64,000 nucleotides of DNA from Streptomyces sp. XY006. GTDB lineage: Bacteria > Actinomycetota > Actinomycetes > Streptomycetales > Streptomycetaceae. Both the position numbers and the translations under genes were made by a program. Below, piece after piece: positions 8,035 to 17,064 of the stretch (positions are counted from its first letter, which is position 1; each line of letters opens with the position of its first letter). Location of the stretch: positions 1-64,000 of the forward strand of contig NZ_NOKT01000003.1 in assembly GCF_002237655.1 (NCBI RefSeq), in the 5' to 3' direction. The notes under the pieces are model-generated. The model was given only the letters and a program-made list of their open reading frames with translations, did not search any database and was not told where the DNA came from.

Positions 8035-10314
8035 ATGTCCGGCGACAGTGCCGCTTCGGCGCCCGGCCGGTCCGGGGCCCGCCCGGGGCGGCCTGTCGGG
8101 CGGAAGAAGCCCGGGTCCCGCTGGGGACGGTTCCTGGAGAGCGGGTTGCTCCAGGGCGGCGTCCAGGGCAGCCCGGTCATCCGCCTGTTCATGCGCTGGG
8201 TGCGCCGGCCGCTGCTGCCGGTCATGCGGCTGTGGCGGCGCAACATCCAGCTCAAGGTCGTCGTCACGACGCTGCTGATGTCGCTCGGCGTGGTGCTGCT
8301 GCTGGGTTTCGTCGTCATCGGGCAGGTGCGCAACGGCCTGCTGGACGCGAAGGTGAAGGCGTCCCAGAGCCAGGCCACGGGCGGTTTCGCGGTGGCCAAG
8401 CAGCGCGCCGACGAGGCGGCCAGCGGGACCGGCGACGACGTCGCCACGGCGGACGGCCGTCCCGCGCAGAACGTCACCCAGTGGCTGAGCGACCTGGTGT
8501 CCTCGCTGTCCAGCGGTGGCCAGGGCGCCTTCGACGTGGTCACGCTGCCGGCCTCCGACGCGGACGGTGCCGGCGGACGCGGACAGCGCGCCTCCGGTGA
8601 GGTGGACTGGAACAAGAGCGTGCCCGCGGACCTGCGGGAACGGATCGGCAGCAGTACGACGGCCGCGCAGAGCTACACGCGCATCACGTACAACAACGAG
8701 ATCAAGGACTCCCAGCCGGGCCTGGTCATCGGCAAGCAGGTCAACGACCCGAACGGCGACCCGTACCAGCTGTACTACCTCTTCCCGCTCACCCAGGAGG
8801 AGAAGTCGCTGAGCCTGGTCAAGGGCACGCTGGCGACGGCGGGGCTGTTCGTCGTCGTGCTGCTCGGGGCCATCGCCTGGCTCGTGGTGCGGCAGGTCGT
8901 CACGCCGGTGCGGATGGCGGCGGGGATCGCCGAGCGGCTGTCGGCCGGGCGGCTCCAGGAACGGATGAAGGTCACCGGCGAGGACGACATCGCGCGGCTC
9001 GGTGAGGCCTTCAACAAGATGGCGCAGAACCTCCAGCTCAAGATCAGCCAGCTGGAGGACCTGTCGCGGATGCAGCGCCGGTTCGTGTCGGACGTGTCGC
9101 ACGAGCTGCGGACGCCGCTGACGACCGTGCGGATGGCCGCGGACGTCATCCACGAGGCGCGTGCGGACTTCGACCCGGTGACCGCGCGGTCGGCGGAGCT
9201 GCTCGCCGACCAGCTGGACCGGTTCGAGTCGCTGCTCGCGGACCTGCTGGAGATCAGCCGGTTCGACGCGGGTGCCGCGGCGCTGGAGGCGGAGCCGATA
9301 GACCTCAGGAACGTCGTGCGGCGCGTGGTCAGCGGGGCCGAGCCGCTCGCGGAGCGCAAGGGCACGCGGATCCGCGTCCTGGGCGACCAGCAGCCCGTCG
9401 TCGCCGAGGCCGACGCCCGGCGCGTGGAGCGGGTGCTGCGCAACCTCGTCGTCAACGCCGTGGAGCACGGCGAGGGCAAGGACGTCGTCGTCAGGCTCGC
9501 CGCGGCCGGCGGCGCGGTCGCCGTCGCGGTGCGCGACTACGGGGTCGGGCTCAAGCCCGGCGAGGCGACCCGCGTGTTCAGCCGCTTCTGGCGGGCCGAC
9601 CCGGCACGCGCGCGTACCACGGGCGGTACGGGCCTGGGGCTGTCGATCGCCCTGGAGGACGCGCGGCTGCACGGCGGCTGGCTGCAGGCGTGGGGCGAGC
9701 CGGGCGGGGGCTCCCAGTTCCGGCTGACGCTGCCCAGGACCGCGGACGAGCCGCTGCGGGGCTCACCGATACCGCTGGAGCCCAAGGACTCGCGGCGCAA
9801 CCGCGGCCTGGACGACGCCGGCCTGCCGTGCGGCGGCGCGAGCGGCGAGAAGCGGGCGACCGTACCGGCGCAGCCGGCGAGCGCATCCGCGGCAGCGGCG
9901 GCGAAGCGCGACCCGATACCGCCGCGGGCGGCCAGCGCCACGGCCGACCCGACGGCGCTGCCGGGCAACGGCGCGCGCGTGGTGCCGCGGCCGGCCTCGG
10001 GCACCCGGCGGGCCGACGAGGACAGTGGCCGGGCCGGGAGCGCGGAGAACGGCGACACGCGTGGTTCCTCGGGGACCGCGCGCAGTGGGCGTGTGGGGGG
10101 TCCCGCGGAGAGCGCCGAGAACGGCACGGTGAGCGGTTCCGGCCGGACCGGCCGGGACCCGTCCGGTCCCGGGGCGAGGGAAGCAGGCCCGGACGAGGGC
10201 ACGGCCGTCCCCGGCGAGGACGCGGCCGCCCCGGGCGAGGGCGCGGCCGTCCCGAGTGGGGAGACCGGGCTGGGAGAGGCGAACAGGCAAGGGGAGGCAT
10301 CTCGTGGGCGCTGA
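8035..10314 (+). CDS. mtrB: Sensor histidine kinase MtrB with long C-terminal tail
   Basis: A 759-residue membrane kinase. A basic N-terminus precedes TM1 (about 75-96), an extracytoplasmic sensor region, TM2 (about 263-285) and HAMP. The HisKA domain has phospho-acceptor His356 in DVSHELRTPL, and the HATPase has YGVGL and GGTGLGLSIA. It starts one base after the mtrA stop and overlaps lpqB by 11 bases. After the kinase core (about residue 570) comes a tail of about 190 residues rich in Ala, Gly, Glu, Arg and Pro. This makes it longer than the MtrB proteins I recall, and the tail has no recognisable domain. Confidence 0.96.
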   Translation: MSGDSAASAPGRSGARPGRPVGRKKPGSRWGRFLESGLLQGGVQGSPVIRLFMRWVRRPLLPVMRLWRRNIQLKVVVTTLLMSLGVVLLLGFVVIGQVRNGLLDAKVKASQSQATGGFAVAKQRADEAASGTGDDVATADGRPAQNVTQWLSDLVSSLSSGGQGAFDVVTLPASDADGAGGRGQRASGEVDWNKSVPADLRERIGSSTTAAQSYTRITYNNEIKDSQPGLVIGKQVNDPNGDPYQLYYLFPLTQEEKSLSLVKGTLATAGLFVVVLLGAIAWLVVRQVVTPVRMAAGIAERLSAGRLQERMKVTGEDDIARLGEAFNKMAQNLQLKISQLEDLSRMQRRFVSDVSHELRTPLTTVRMAADVIHEARADFDPVTARSAELLADQLDRFESLLADLLEISRFDAGAAALEAEPIDLRNVVRRVVSGAEPLAERKGTRIRVLGDQQPVVAEADARRVERVLRNLVVNAVEHGEGKDVVVRLAAAGGAVAVAVRDYGVGLKPGEATRVFSRFWRADPARARTTGGTGLGLSIALEDARLHGGWLQAWGEPGGGSQFRLTLPRTADEPLRGSPIPLEPKDSRRNRGLDDAGLPCGGASGEKRATVPAQPASASAAAAAKRDPIPPRAASATADPTALPGNGARVVPRPASGTRRADEDSGRAGSAENGDTRGSSGTARSGRVGGPAESAENGTVSGSGRTGRDPSGPGAREAGPDEGTAVPGEDAAAPGEGAAVPSGETGLGEANRQGEASRGR

Positions 10315-12136
10315 CCGCGAAGGGCGCGGCCGGCGCAGGCCCGCGCGCGTGATGGCGTACGCCGCCGGGGGCGTCCTGGTGCTGGCGGGATGCGCGTCGA
10401 TGCCGGACAGCGGGGACCTGCGGAGCGTGGAGTCCACCCCGCGCCAGGACACCCAGGTGCGGGTGTTCGCGGTGCCGCCGGGGGAGGACGCGCCGCCCTC
10501 GGAGATCGTGCAGGGCTTCCTGGAGGCGCTGACCAGCGACGATCCGCACTACAAGACGGCCCGCCAGTACCTCACCGGCGACGCCGCGAAGACCTGGCGG
10601 CCGGAGCTGTTCACGACGGTGCTCACGGACGGGCCGGGAGCCAAGCCCGAGGGGCCGACCGGCCGCGAGGACACCGGCGAGATCTCGTACATGCTGACCG
10701 GCACCAAGGTGGCCACCGTGGACGCGCAGCAGTCGTACGCGCCCGCCACCGGCTCGTACGGCAGGACCGTGCATCTGACGCAGGACAAGAAGAGCGGGCA
10801 GTGGCGGATCGACGCCCTGCCGCAGGGCATCGTCATGGGCCAGTCGGACTTCCAGCGCAACTACATGTCGGTCAGCAAGTACTACTTCGCCTCGAACACC
10901 GTGGCCGCCGGGGCGAAGTCGCAGCCCACCGCGGTCGCGGACCCGGTCTGGGTGCGCCGGCGCGTGGATCCCATGACGCAGATGGTGCGCTCGGTGCTGA
11001 GCGGGCCCACACGGTGGCTCGACCCCGTCGTCAGGTCGAGCTTCCCCACCGGTACGACGCTGGCGAAGGGCGCCGGGGCGCTCACGCCCGACGACCGCAA
11101 CCTGCTGACGGTCCCGCTCAACGACAAGGCCGCGGGCATCGGCACCAACCGGTGCGAGGAGATGGCGGCCCAGCTGCTGTTCACGCTGCGGAGCCTCAGC
11201 CCCGCGGTCGACGAGGTGGAGCTGCGCGCCGGCGGGACCGAGCTGTGTTCGCTCACCCAGGAGGCGGCGGAGGCCGCTGCCTCCCGGAGCGCGGCGCGCC
11301 ACCCCGACTACCTGTACTTCGTGGACGGCAAGGACCGGCTGGTCCGGATCCCGGCGGGCAGCAGCGAGGCGAAGCCGGACCCGGCGCCGGGCGCGCTGGG
11401 AGAGGGCGACACGGCCCTGCGGTCGGTGGCCGTCTCGCGGGACGAGCACACCGCCGCGGGCGTCAGCCTCGACGGCAAGTCGCTGTACGTGGGCTCGCTG
11501 GTCTCGGGCGGTTCGCTCGGCGAGCCGGTGCTGCGCAGCCAGGGCCGGAGCGAGTCGGACCGGCTGACGACCCCCAGCTGGGACGCGGACGACGGCCTGT
11601 GGGTGGCCGACCGCAACCCGCGCGACCCGCGGCTGCTGCTCCTGGAGGACGGCAAGGGCGAGCCGCTCCAGGTGCGCACGCCGCACCTGGACGGGCGGAT
11701 CCAGTCCGTGCGGGTGGCCGCCGACGGGGTGCGGATCGCGCTCGTGGTGGAGAAGGACGGCAAGAAGACGCTGCTCATCGGGCTGATCGAGCGGGAGGAG
11801 AAGCCGGGCGAGCGGCCGGCTGTCCGCGTGGTCGAACTGCGCTCCGCGACACCGGAGTTGGAGGAGGTCACGGCCATGTCCTGGGCCGGTGACAGCCGGC
11901 TCGTGGTGGTCGGGCGCGAGCACGGGGGCGTGGAGCAGATGCGGTACGTCCAGGTCGACGGCTCCTCGCCGGACGCACCGGCGCCCGCGGCCCTGACCGG
12001 CGTCAAGGAGGTCACCGCCGCCGAGGACGACGGGCTGCCGCTGGTGGCGAACTCGGTGGACGGCATCGTCCGGCTGCCGACGGGCGCGCAGTGGCAGAAG
12101 GTCACGGAGGGGACGGCGCCGGTTTATCCGGGGTGA
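10304..12136 (+). CDS. lpqB: Lipoprotein LpqB, partner of MtrAB
   Basis: A 610-residue secreted lipoprotein. An Arg-rich N-terminus leads to a hydrophobic segment and a lipobox LAGC (27-30, Cys30), followed by a GerMN-like domain (roughly 170-300) and a C-terminal beta-propeller-like region. The start is the GTG at 10304, preceded by a GGGGAGG ribosome-binding site and overlapping mtrB by 11 bases. The in-frame ATG at 10256 lies deep inside mtrB and is rejected. LpqB is known to modulate MtrB phosphorylation in mycobacteria. Confidence 0.95.
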   Translation: MGADREGRGRRRPARVMAYAAGGVLVLAGCASMPDSGDLRSVESTPRQDTQVRVFAVPPGEDAPPSEIVQGFLEALTSDDPHYKTARQYLTGDAAKTWRPELFTTVLTDGPGAKPEGPTGREDTGEISYMLTGTKVATVDAQQSYAPATGSYGRTVHLTQDKKSGQWRIDALPQGIVMGQSDFQRNYMSVSKYYFASNTVAAGAKSQPTAVADPVWVRRRVDPMTQMVRSVLSGPTRWLDPVVRSSFPTGTTLAKGAGALTPDDRNLLTVPLNDKAAGIGTNRCEEMAAQLLFTLRSLSPAVDEVELRAGGTELCSLTQEAAEAAASRSAARHPDYLYFVDGKDRLVRIPAGSSEAKPDPAPGALGEGDTALRSVAVSRDEHTAAGVSLDGKSLYVGSLVSGGSLGEPVLRSQGRSESDRLTTPSWDADDGLWVADRNPRDPRLLLLEDGKGEPLQVRTPHLDGRIQSVRVAADGVRIALVVEKDGKKTLLIGLIEREEKPGERPAVRVVELRSATPELEEVTAMSWAGDSRLVVVGREHGGVEQMRYVQVDGSSPDAPAPAALTGVKEVTAAEDDGLPLVANSVDGIVRLPTGAQWQKVTEGTAPVYPG

Positions 12137-12241
12137 GGCGGGCGGGTTCGGCGCGTCTTCGGGCACGTCGGCGGCCTGCCCTCGGTACGTCTTCGGTCGT
12201 TTCGTGGTGACGGCCGTCTCCGTTGGGACGCGCCACTCGCG

Positions 12242-12264
12242 TTGTCCACAGGCGGTTGTCCACA
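12242..12264 (+). promoter_or_regulatory. Pair of perfect Streptomyces-type DnaA boxes
   Basis: TTGTCCACA occurs at 12242-12250 and again at 12256-12264, same orientation, 14 bases start to start. It lies in the lpqB-comF gap. This nonamer is the preferred Streptomyces DnaA box. The pair could titrate DnaA or tie expression of the downstream gene to replication. Confidence 0.6.
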
Positions 12265-12304
12265 GGGGTGGCAGAGCCCCGGCCGGGGCGGCAGAGTGGT
12301 GGGC

Positions 12305-13246
12305 ATGCGGGGGTGGTGGCAGGACCTCACCGACCTGGTGCTGCCGGGCGAGTGCGGAGGCTGCGGCGCGCCGCGCACGGTGCTCTGCGCACGGTGCCGT
12401 GCGGTGCTCGGCGGGGCTGCCGTACGGCGGGTGCGGCCGGTGCCGGAGCCGCCCGGGCTGCCGGTGGTGCACGCGGCGGCCGCGTACGCGGACGAGGTGC
12501 GGGCGACGCTGCTGGCCCACAAGGAACGCGGTGCCCTGGCGCTCGCGGGCCCGCTGGGAGCGGCCCTGGCACAAGCCGTGCGCGCCGGCCTCCGCGAGGG
12601 TTCGTCCCGGTCGGGCGCCGGGGCGGCGGTGCGGGGCGGCGGGGCTCCCGTGCTGCTGGTGCCCGTGCCGTCCGGGCGGCGAGCCGTGCGGGCCCGTGGG
12701 CATGACCCGGCACGCCGGATCGCGCTCGCGGCGGCTGCGGACCTGCGGCGCGCCGGGATGCCGGCCCGGGTGCTCGGGGTGCTGCGGCACCGGCGGACCG
12801 TGGCCGACCAGTCGGGGCTCAATTCCCGGCAGCGGCGGGACAATCTCGCCGGCGCGCTGACGGTCGCGCCCGCAGGTGCCCGGCTGCTGTGTGCGGGACC
12901 GGTCGTCCTGGTCGACGACGTGATGACCACGGGCGCTTCCCTGTCGGAGGCCGCACGGGCCCTGCGGGCGGTCGGGGACGGGCCGGGGGCGCGACAAAGG
13001 GCGACGGCGCGGCACGGGGCGGTGGCGGGGCCGATTTCGAACGCCGCGTGGACTGAGCCCGTGTACGGGGGAGAGAGCTGGGAAAGCAGAGAGGAACAGT
13101 ACGTCGGATCAAGGCGAGAGAGGACGGGCCGGCGGCCCGGCCGGCAGCGAATGGCGGGCGCGGACGGCGCCGGCGGAGTCGTCGACGTGGTGTGCGCGGC
13201 AGTGGTCGCGGCAACACCGGACTCTTTCCAAATAAACCGGAACTGA
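12305..13246 (+). CDS. ComF family phosphoribosyltransferase-like protein
   Basis: 313 residues. An N-terminal zinc-ribbon-like set of cysteines (Cys17, Cys20, Cys28, Cys31) precedes a type I phosphoribosyltransferase fold with the PRPP-binding motif VVLVDDVMTTGAS (200-212). The protein ends in PDSFQINRN, the usual Streptomyces ComF end. It has an insertion of about 60 Arg/Gly-rich residues between the PRPP motif and that end, so it is longer than typical ComF. ATG at 12305 is used; the in-frame GTG at 12299 is an alternative. In transformable bacteria ComF acts in DNA uptake; the Streptomyces role is not established. Confidence 0.87.
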   Translation: MRGWWQDLTDLVLPGECGGCGAPRTVLCARCRAVLGGAAVRRVRPVPEPPGLPVVHAAAAYADEVRATLLAHKERGALALAGPLGAALAQAVRAGLREGSSRSGAGAAVRGGGAPVLLVPVPSGRRAVRARGHDPARRIALAAAADLRRAGMPARVLGVLRHRRTVADQSGLNSRQRRDNLAGALTVAPAGARLLCAGPVVLVDDVMTTGASLSEAARALRAVGDGPGARQRATARHGAVAGPISNAAWTEPVYGGESWESREEQYVGSRRERTGRRPGRQRMAGADGAGGVVDVVCAAVVAATPDSFQINRN

Positions 13247-13557
13247 CTGAGATCTTGCGTCGTTGCAGGTAATGAGAGGGCCTATTCACCTGAACGGAGG
13301 TACGCCGCGGTAGAGGGTGACGACATCCGCCCGGGCGAGATATGTTCGGTTGAGAGGGAAAGCCGCAGGCCACGCCTCTCGAATCCGAATGCCGTGACGC
13401 GGGTTTTTCTTCATCACTCGCGACGGTGGAGTGGAGATCTCGCCCACGGGGGAGGAGGTGGAAGTCACCGAGTCCGAGGTTCCGGTGCTCACCGGAACCT
13501 GGTGCAAAAGGGAGATGCTCCGCACCGAAGCGGAGTGATCCGGGAACGGAGTTCTGC
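13247..13557 (+). promoter_or_regulatory. Leader and promoter region of hpf
   Basis: 311 bases without a gene. GGAAC (13239-13243) and GTT (13262-13264), 18 bases apart, match a SigR/ECF-type promoter layout, but the GGAAC lies in the last ComF codons, which are conserved for coding reasons. A hairpin CTCCGC-ACCGAA-GCGGAG (13518-13535) sits just upstream of the hpf ribosome-binding site (GGAACGGAG) and could affect initiation. No riboswitch class is recognised. Confidence 0.35.
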
Positions 13558-14253
13558 GTGGACATCGTCGTCAAGGGCCGCAAGACCGAGGTGCCCGAGC
13601 GGTTCCGGAAGCACGTGGCCGAGAAGCTGAAGCTGGAGAAGATCCAGAAGCTCGATGGCAAGGTGATCAGCCTCGACGTCGAGGTGTCCAAGGAGCCCAA
13701 CCCCAGGCAGGCCGACCGCTGTGACCGAGTGGAGATCACGCTCCGCTCCCGCGGTCCGGTGATCCGGGCGGAGGCAGCGGCGAGCGACCCGTACGCGGCG
13801 CTCGACCTGGCGGCGGAAAAGCTGGAAGCCCGGCTGCGCAGGCAACACGACAAGCGGTACTCACGCCGTGGCGCGCGCCGGATCCCGGCCGCCGAGGTCG
13901 CCGACCACGTCCCCGGTGTGGCGACGCTGAACGGAAACGGCCTCGCGCCGGCCCCCGAGGACGAGCCGGAAGCGGTCCCCACGAAGAAGATCGGCTCGCT
14001 GGAAGTACAGGGTGACGGCCCCATCGTCGTCCGCGAGAAGACCCACGTCGCAGCCCCCATGACCCTCGACCAGGCTCTCTACGAGATGGAGCTGGTCGGG
14101 CACGACTTCTATCTGTTCGTCGACTCCGAGACCAAGGAACCGAGTGTCGTCTACCGACGGCACGCCTACGACTACGGCGTGATCCACCTCCGGACGGACA
14201 CCATGGTCACGCAGGCGCACTCCCCGGACGCGGGCGGTGCGCTCGGCGGCTGA
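13558..14253 (+). CDS. hpf: Ribosome hibernation promoting factor, long form
   Basis: 231 residues. The N-terminal HPF/RaiA domain (about 1-105, starting VDIVVKGRKTEVPERF) and the C-terminal dimerisation domain (about 172-231, with DQALYEMELVGHDFYLFVD) are joined by a linker. This is the long HPF that forms inactive 100S ribosome dimers in stationary phase and stress. The start is the GTG at 13558 after GGAACGGAG; the upstream ATG at 13426 would add 44 low-complexity residues and is rejected. Confidence 0.95.
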   Translation: MDIVVKGRKTEVPERFRKHVAEKLKLEKIQKLDGKVISLDVEVSKEPNPRQADRCDRVEITLRSRGPVIRAEAAASDPYAALDLAAEKLEARLRRQHDKRYSRRGARRIPAAEVADHVPGVATLNGNGLAPAPEDEPEAVPTKKIGSLEVQGDGPIVVREKTHVAAPMTLDQALYEMELVGHDFYLFVDSETKEPSVVYRRHAYDYGVIHLRTDTMVTQAHSPDAGGALGG

Positions 14254-14268
14254 CCGAGCAGGGTGACA

Positions 14269-14331
14269 GCGAAGTGGGTGCCCCTGGAGCGCGTGTGCGC
14301 CCCCAGGGGCACCCCTGTGCGACCACTTCGC
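14269..14331 (+). terminator. Long nested hairpin terminator after hpf
   Basis: An inner stem (GGGTGCCCCTGG, 14276-14287, with CCAGGGGCACCC, 14303-14314) is nested in an outer one (GCGAAGTGG, 14269-14277, with CCACTTCGC, 14323-14331). There is no T-run, as is common for Streptomyces terminators. It separates hpf from the response regulator gene. Confidence 0.7.
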
Positions 14332-14458
14332 GCCCCGCTCCGTCACCCCGGCGCCGTCCGGGCATGAAATCATGGTGGCCACGGCCCAACCGGTGGGTCG
14401 TTGCTCTGGGTTGGCGATGGCTCAGGACCACAGGCCACAGCCTTCAGGGGGAGGAACG

Positions 14459-15205
14459 ATGGCGGACAGCTTCGGACCGATGCGTGACGGGGATGCCCAC
14501 GACGGCGTCGTCGGCATGGGCCCGGACTCGGAGACCCCACGCAAGGAACCGATCAGAGTCCTCGTGGTGGACGACCACGCCCTGTTCCGCCGTGGTCTGG
14601 AGATCGTGCTCGCGGCCGAGGAGGACATCCAGGTCGTCGGAGAGGCGGGTGACGGTGCCGAGGCCGTCGAGAAGGCCGCCGACCTGCTGCCCGACATCGT
14701 CCTGATGGACGTGCGCATGCCCAAGCGGGGTGGCATCGAGGCCTGCACCTCCATCAAGGAGGTGGCACCCAGCGCGAAGATCATCATGCTGACGATCAGC
14801 GACGAGGAAGCCGATCTCTACGACGCCATCAAGGCGGGCGCGACCGGTTATCTCCTCAAGGAGATCTCCACGGACGAGGTGGCCACGGCCATTCGCGCGG
14901 TCGCCGACGGACAGTCGCAGATCAGCCCCTCCATGGCGTCCAAGCTGCTCACGGAGTTCAAGTCGATGATCCAGCGCACGGACGAGCGCCGCCTGGTGCC
15001 CGCGCCGCGCCTGACGGACCGCGAGCTGGAAGTCCTCAAGCTCGTCGCCACGGGAATGAACAACCGTGACATCGCCAAGGAGTTGTTCATCTCCGAGAAC
15101 ACCGTGAAGAACCACGTGCGCAACATCCTGGAGAAGCTGCAGCTGCACTCCAGGATGGAGGCCGTGGTCTACGCGATGCGGGAGAAGATCCTCGAGATCC
15201 GCTGA
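14459..15205 (+). CDS. Orphan NarL/LuxR-type response regulator
   Basis: 248 residues. A 32-residue N-terminal extension precedes a receiver domain with Asp38-Asp39, phospho-acceptor Asp84 (VLMDVRMP), Thr112 and Lys134. A LuxR-type helix-turn-helix (about 183-240, LTDRELEVLKLVATGMNNRDIA) ends the protein. ATG at 14459 follows a strong GGGGGAGG site. No histidine kinase gene is adjacent, so it is an orphan regulator; its kinase and targets cannot be read from the sequence. Acidic-pocket residues are intact, so phosphorylation is likely possible. Confidence 0.93.
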   Translation: MADSFGPMRDGDAHDGVVGMGPDSETPRKEPIRVLVVDDHALFRRGLEIVLAAEEDIQVVGEAGDGAEAVEKAADLLPDIVLMDVRMPKRGGIEACTSIKEVAPSAKIIMLTISDEEADLYDAIKAGATGYLLKEISTDEVATAIRAVADGQSQISPSMASKLLTEFKSMIQRTDERRLVPAPRLTDRELEVLKLVATGMNNRDIAKELFISENTVKNHVRNILEKLQLHSRMEAVVYAMREKILEIR

Positions 15206-15251
15206 CGCCGGGCGGGCCGAGCCGTCCGGCTGTCACGGCGCAGGGCAGACG

Positions 15252-16439
15252 TCAGGCCGTCAGGCGGGCCAGCTCCCGGGCGAGCGGCTCACGCAGTTCG
15301 GGTGCGTCGACCCGTTCCACGCGCACGTCCGTGCAGTCCACCCAGGACGCGGCCTCGACCAGGGCCTGGGCGACGGCCGGGACCGCCTTCGGGCCGTCGA
15401 GCGTGACCTGCTTGGCCACCAGCGTGCTGCCCGCGCGCGCCGGGTCCACGCGGCCGACCAGCCGGCCGCCGGCCAGGACCGGCATCGCGAAGTAGCCGTA
15501 CACCCGCTTCGGTTTGGGGACGTAGGCCTCCAGGCGGTGCGTGAAGCCGAAGATCCGCTCCGTGCGCGCCCGCTCCCAGATCAAGGAGTCGAACGGCGAC
15601 AGGAGCGTGGTGCGGTGGCGGCCGCGCGGGGGCGTCCGCAGCGCCGCCGGGTCGGCCCAGGCCGGTTTGCCCCAGCCCTCGACCGTGACCGGGACGAGCC
15701 CCGAGTCGGCGATCACCGCGTCGACCTGTTCCCCCTTGAGACGGTGGTAGTCGGCGATGTCCGCGCGGGTGCCGACGCCGAGGGACTGGCCCGCCAGCCG
15801 GACCAGGCGGCGCAGGCACTCGGTGTCGTCCAGCTCGTCGTGCAGCAGGGCGTCGGGGACGGCGCGCTCGGCGAGGTCGTAGATCCGCTTCCAGCCGCGG
15901 CGCTCCACGCACACCACCTCGCCGTACATCAGGGCGCGTTCGACGGCGACTTTGGCGCCGGACCAGTCCCACCAGTCGTTCGTCTTCTTCGCGCCGCCCA
16001 ATTCCGTGGCCGTCAGCGGGCCTTCCGAGCGGAGCTGCTTGATGACCTGGTCGTAGACACCGTCGGGCAGGTCGTGGTTCCAGTGCGGGCGGTTGCGGTA
16101 GGCGCGGCGGCGGAAGGCGAAGTGGGGCCACTCCTCGATGGGGAGGATGCAGGCGGCGTGGGACCAGTACTCGAAGGCGTGGGGCGCGCCGGAGGGATCC
16201 GGGGTCCAGTACGCGCTCTCCACGGTCTTCCGGCCCACCGCGCCCAGGCGGGCGTAGGGCACGAGCTCGTGGGAGCGGGCCAGGACCGAGATCGTGTCGA
16301 GCTGTATCGCACCGAGGTGGCGGAGAACGCCGCGGACGCCGGAGCGGCGGTCGGGGGCGCCGAGGAAGCCTTGGGCGCGCAGGGCGATTCTGCGGGCCTC
16401 GTCTGCGGAGAGCTCTGCTGCGGGGCGCGGGGTGGTCAT
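15252..16439 (-). CDS. YcaQ-like winged helix DNA-binding protein (crosslink repair glycosylase family)
   Basis: 395 residues of the HTH_42/DUF1006 family. Family features include the early RRIALRAQGFLG segment, GAIQLDTISVLARSHELVPYAR (the QxD catalytic-site region known in E. coli YcaQ and AlkX relatives), EYWSHAACILP and a C-terminal FDSLIWERARTERIFGF block. E. coli YcaQ unhooks DNA interstrand crosslinks, so a repair or self-resistance role is plausible. ATG at 16439 starts the homologous region; the open frame continues upstream across the GNAT gene as a shadow. It converges with the response regulator gene. Confidence 0.9.
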   Translation of the reverse strand: MTTPRPAAELSADEARRIALRAQGFLGAPDRRSGVRGVLRHLGAIQLDTISVLARSHELVPYARLGAVGRKTVESAYWTPDPSGAPHAFEYWSHAACILPIEEWPHFAFRRRAYRNRPHWNHDLPDGVYDQVIKQLRSEGPLTATELGGAKKTNDWWDWSGAKVAVERALMYGEVVCVERRGWKRIYDLAERAVPDALLHDELDDTECLRRLVRLAGQSLGVGTRADIADYHRLKGEQVDAVIADSGLVPVTVEGWGKPAWADPAALRTPPRGRHRTTLLSPFDSLIWERARTERIFGFTHRLEAYVPKPKRVYGYFAMPVLAGGRLVGRVDPARAGSTLVAKQVTLDGPKAVPAVAQALVEAASWVDCTDVRVERVDAPELREPLARELARLTA

Positions 16440-16494
16440 GGGTCGCACGATAGGCGGTGGGACTGACATCGCGGGCCGGCCTGCGGGTTCGCGG

Positions 16495-17064
16495 CTAGCG
16501 GGCAGCCGGCAGGTACGGCGCCGTCGACGGCAGGCCGAGGTCCGAGGGGAGCAGGGAGCCGATCCAGGTGTCCCGCAGCACTCCCTTGTTGTTCGTCGCG
16601 GCGCGCAGTGTGCCCTCGATCGTGAAGCCCGCGCGTTCCGCCACCGCGCGCGAGGCCCGGTTGCCGACCTCGGCGCGCCATTCGACGCGGTCGATCGCGC
16701 CGTGGACGAAGGCCCAGCGGCAGGCGGCGAGGGCCGCTTCCGTGATGTAGCCGTGGGAGCGGTGCGGCTTCGCGGCCCAGAAGCCGATCTCCGCCATGCC
16801 CAGGGCGCGCATCGTGAGGCCGAGCATGCCGGCGAGGTCTCCGGAGTGCAGGAAGACGCCGAAGGTGAACATGGAGCCGTTCGCCCAGCCGTCCGGAGCC
16901 AGCTGTTCCGTGAAGCTCTCGGCGTGCTCGCGCAGGTAGGGCGAGGGGATCGTGGTCCAGCGCCGGATGTCCGGGTCCTGGCAGGCCTCGTACACCGCGT
17001 CGGCGTCCCGGGGGCCGACCGTGCGCAGCAGGAGGCGGTCCGTGGTGAGGGTGACGGGGTCCAT
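16495..17064 (-). CDS. GNAT family N-acetyltransferase (RimJ/RimL type)
   Basis: 189 residues of the Acetyltransf_3 type, beginning LTTDRLLLRTVGPRDADAVYEA. It contains the acetyl-CoA-binding region HRSHGYITEAALAACRWAF and the WRAEVGNRASRAVAERAGF segment typical of RimJ-like enzymes. It probably acetylates a protein N-terminus or small amine; the substrate is unknown. ATG at 17064 is preferred by homology; ATG at 17100 adds 12 Pro/Arg residues. Its stop lies 55 bases from the start of the YcaQ-like gene, so co-transcription is likely. Confidence 0.86.
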   Translation of the reverse strand: MDPVTLTTDRLLLRTVGPRDADAVYEACQDPDIRRWTTIPSPYLREHAESFTEQLAPDGWANGSMFTFGVFLHSGDLAGMLGLTMRALGMAEIGFWAAKPHRSHGYITEAALAACRWAFVHGAIDRVEWRAEVGNRASRAVAERAGFTIEGTLRAATNNKGVLRDTWIGSLLPSDLGLPSTAPYLPAAR

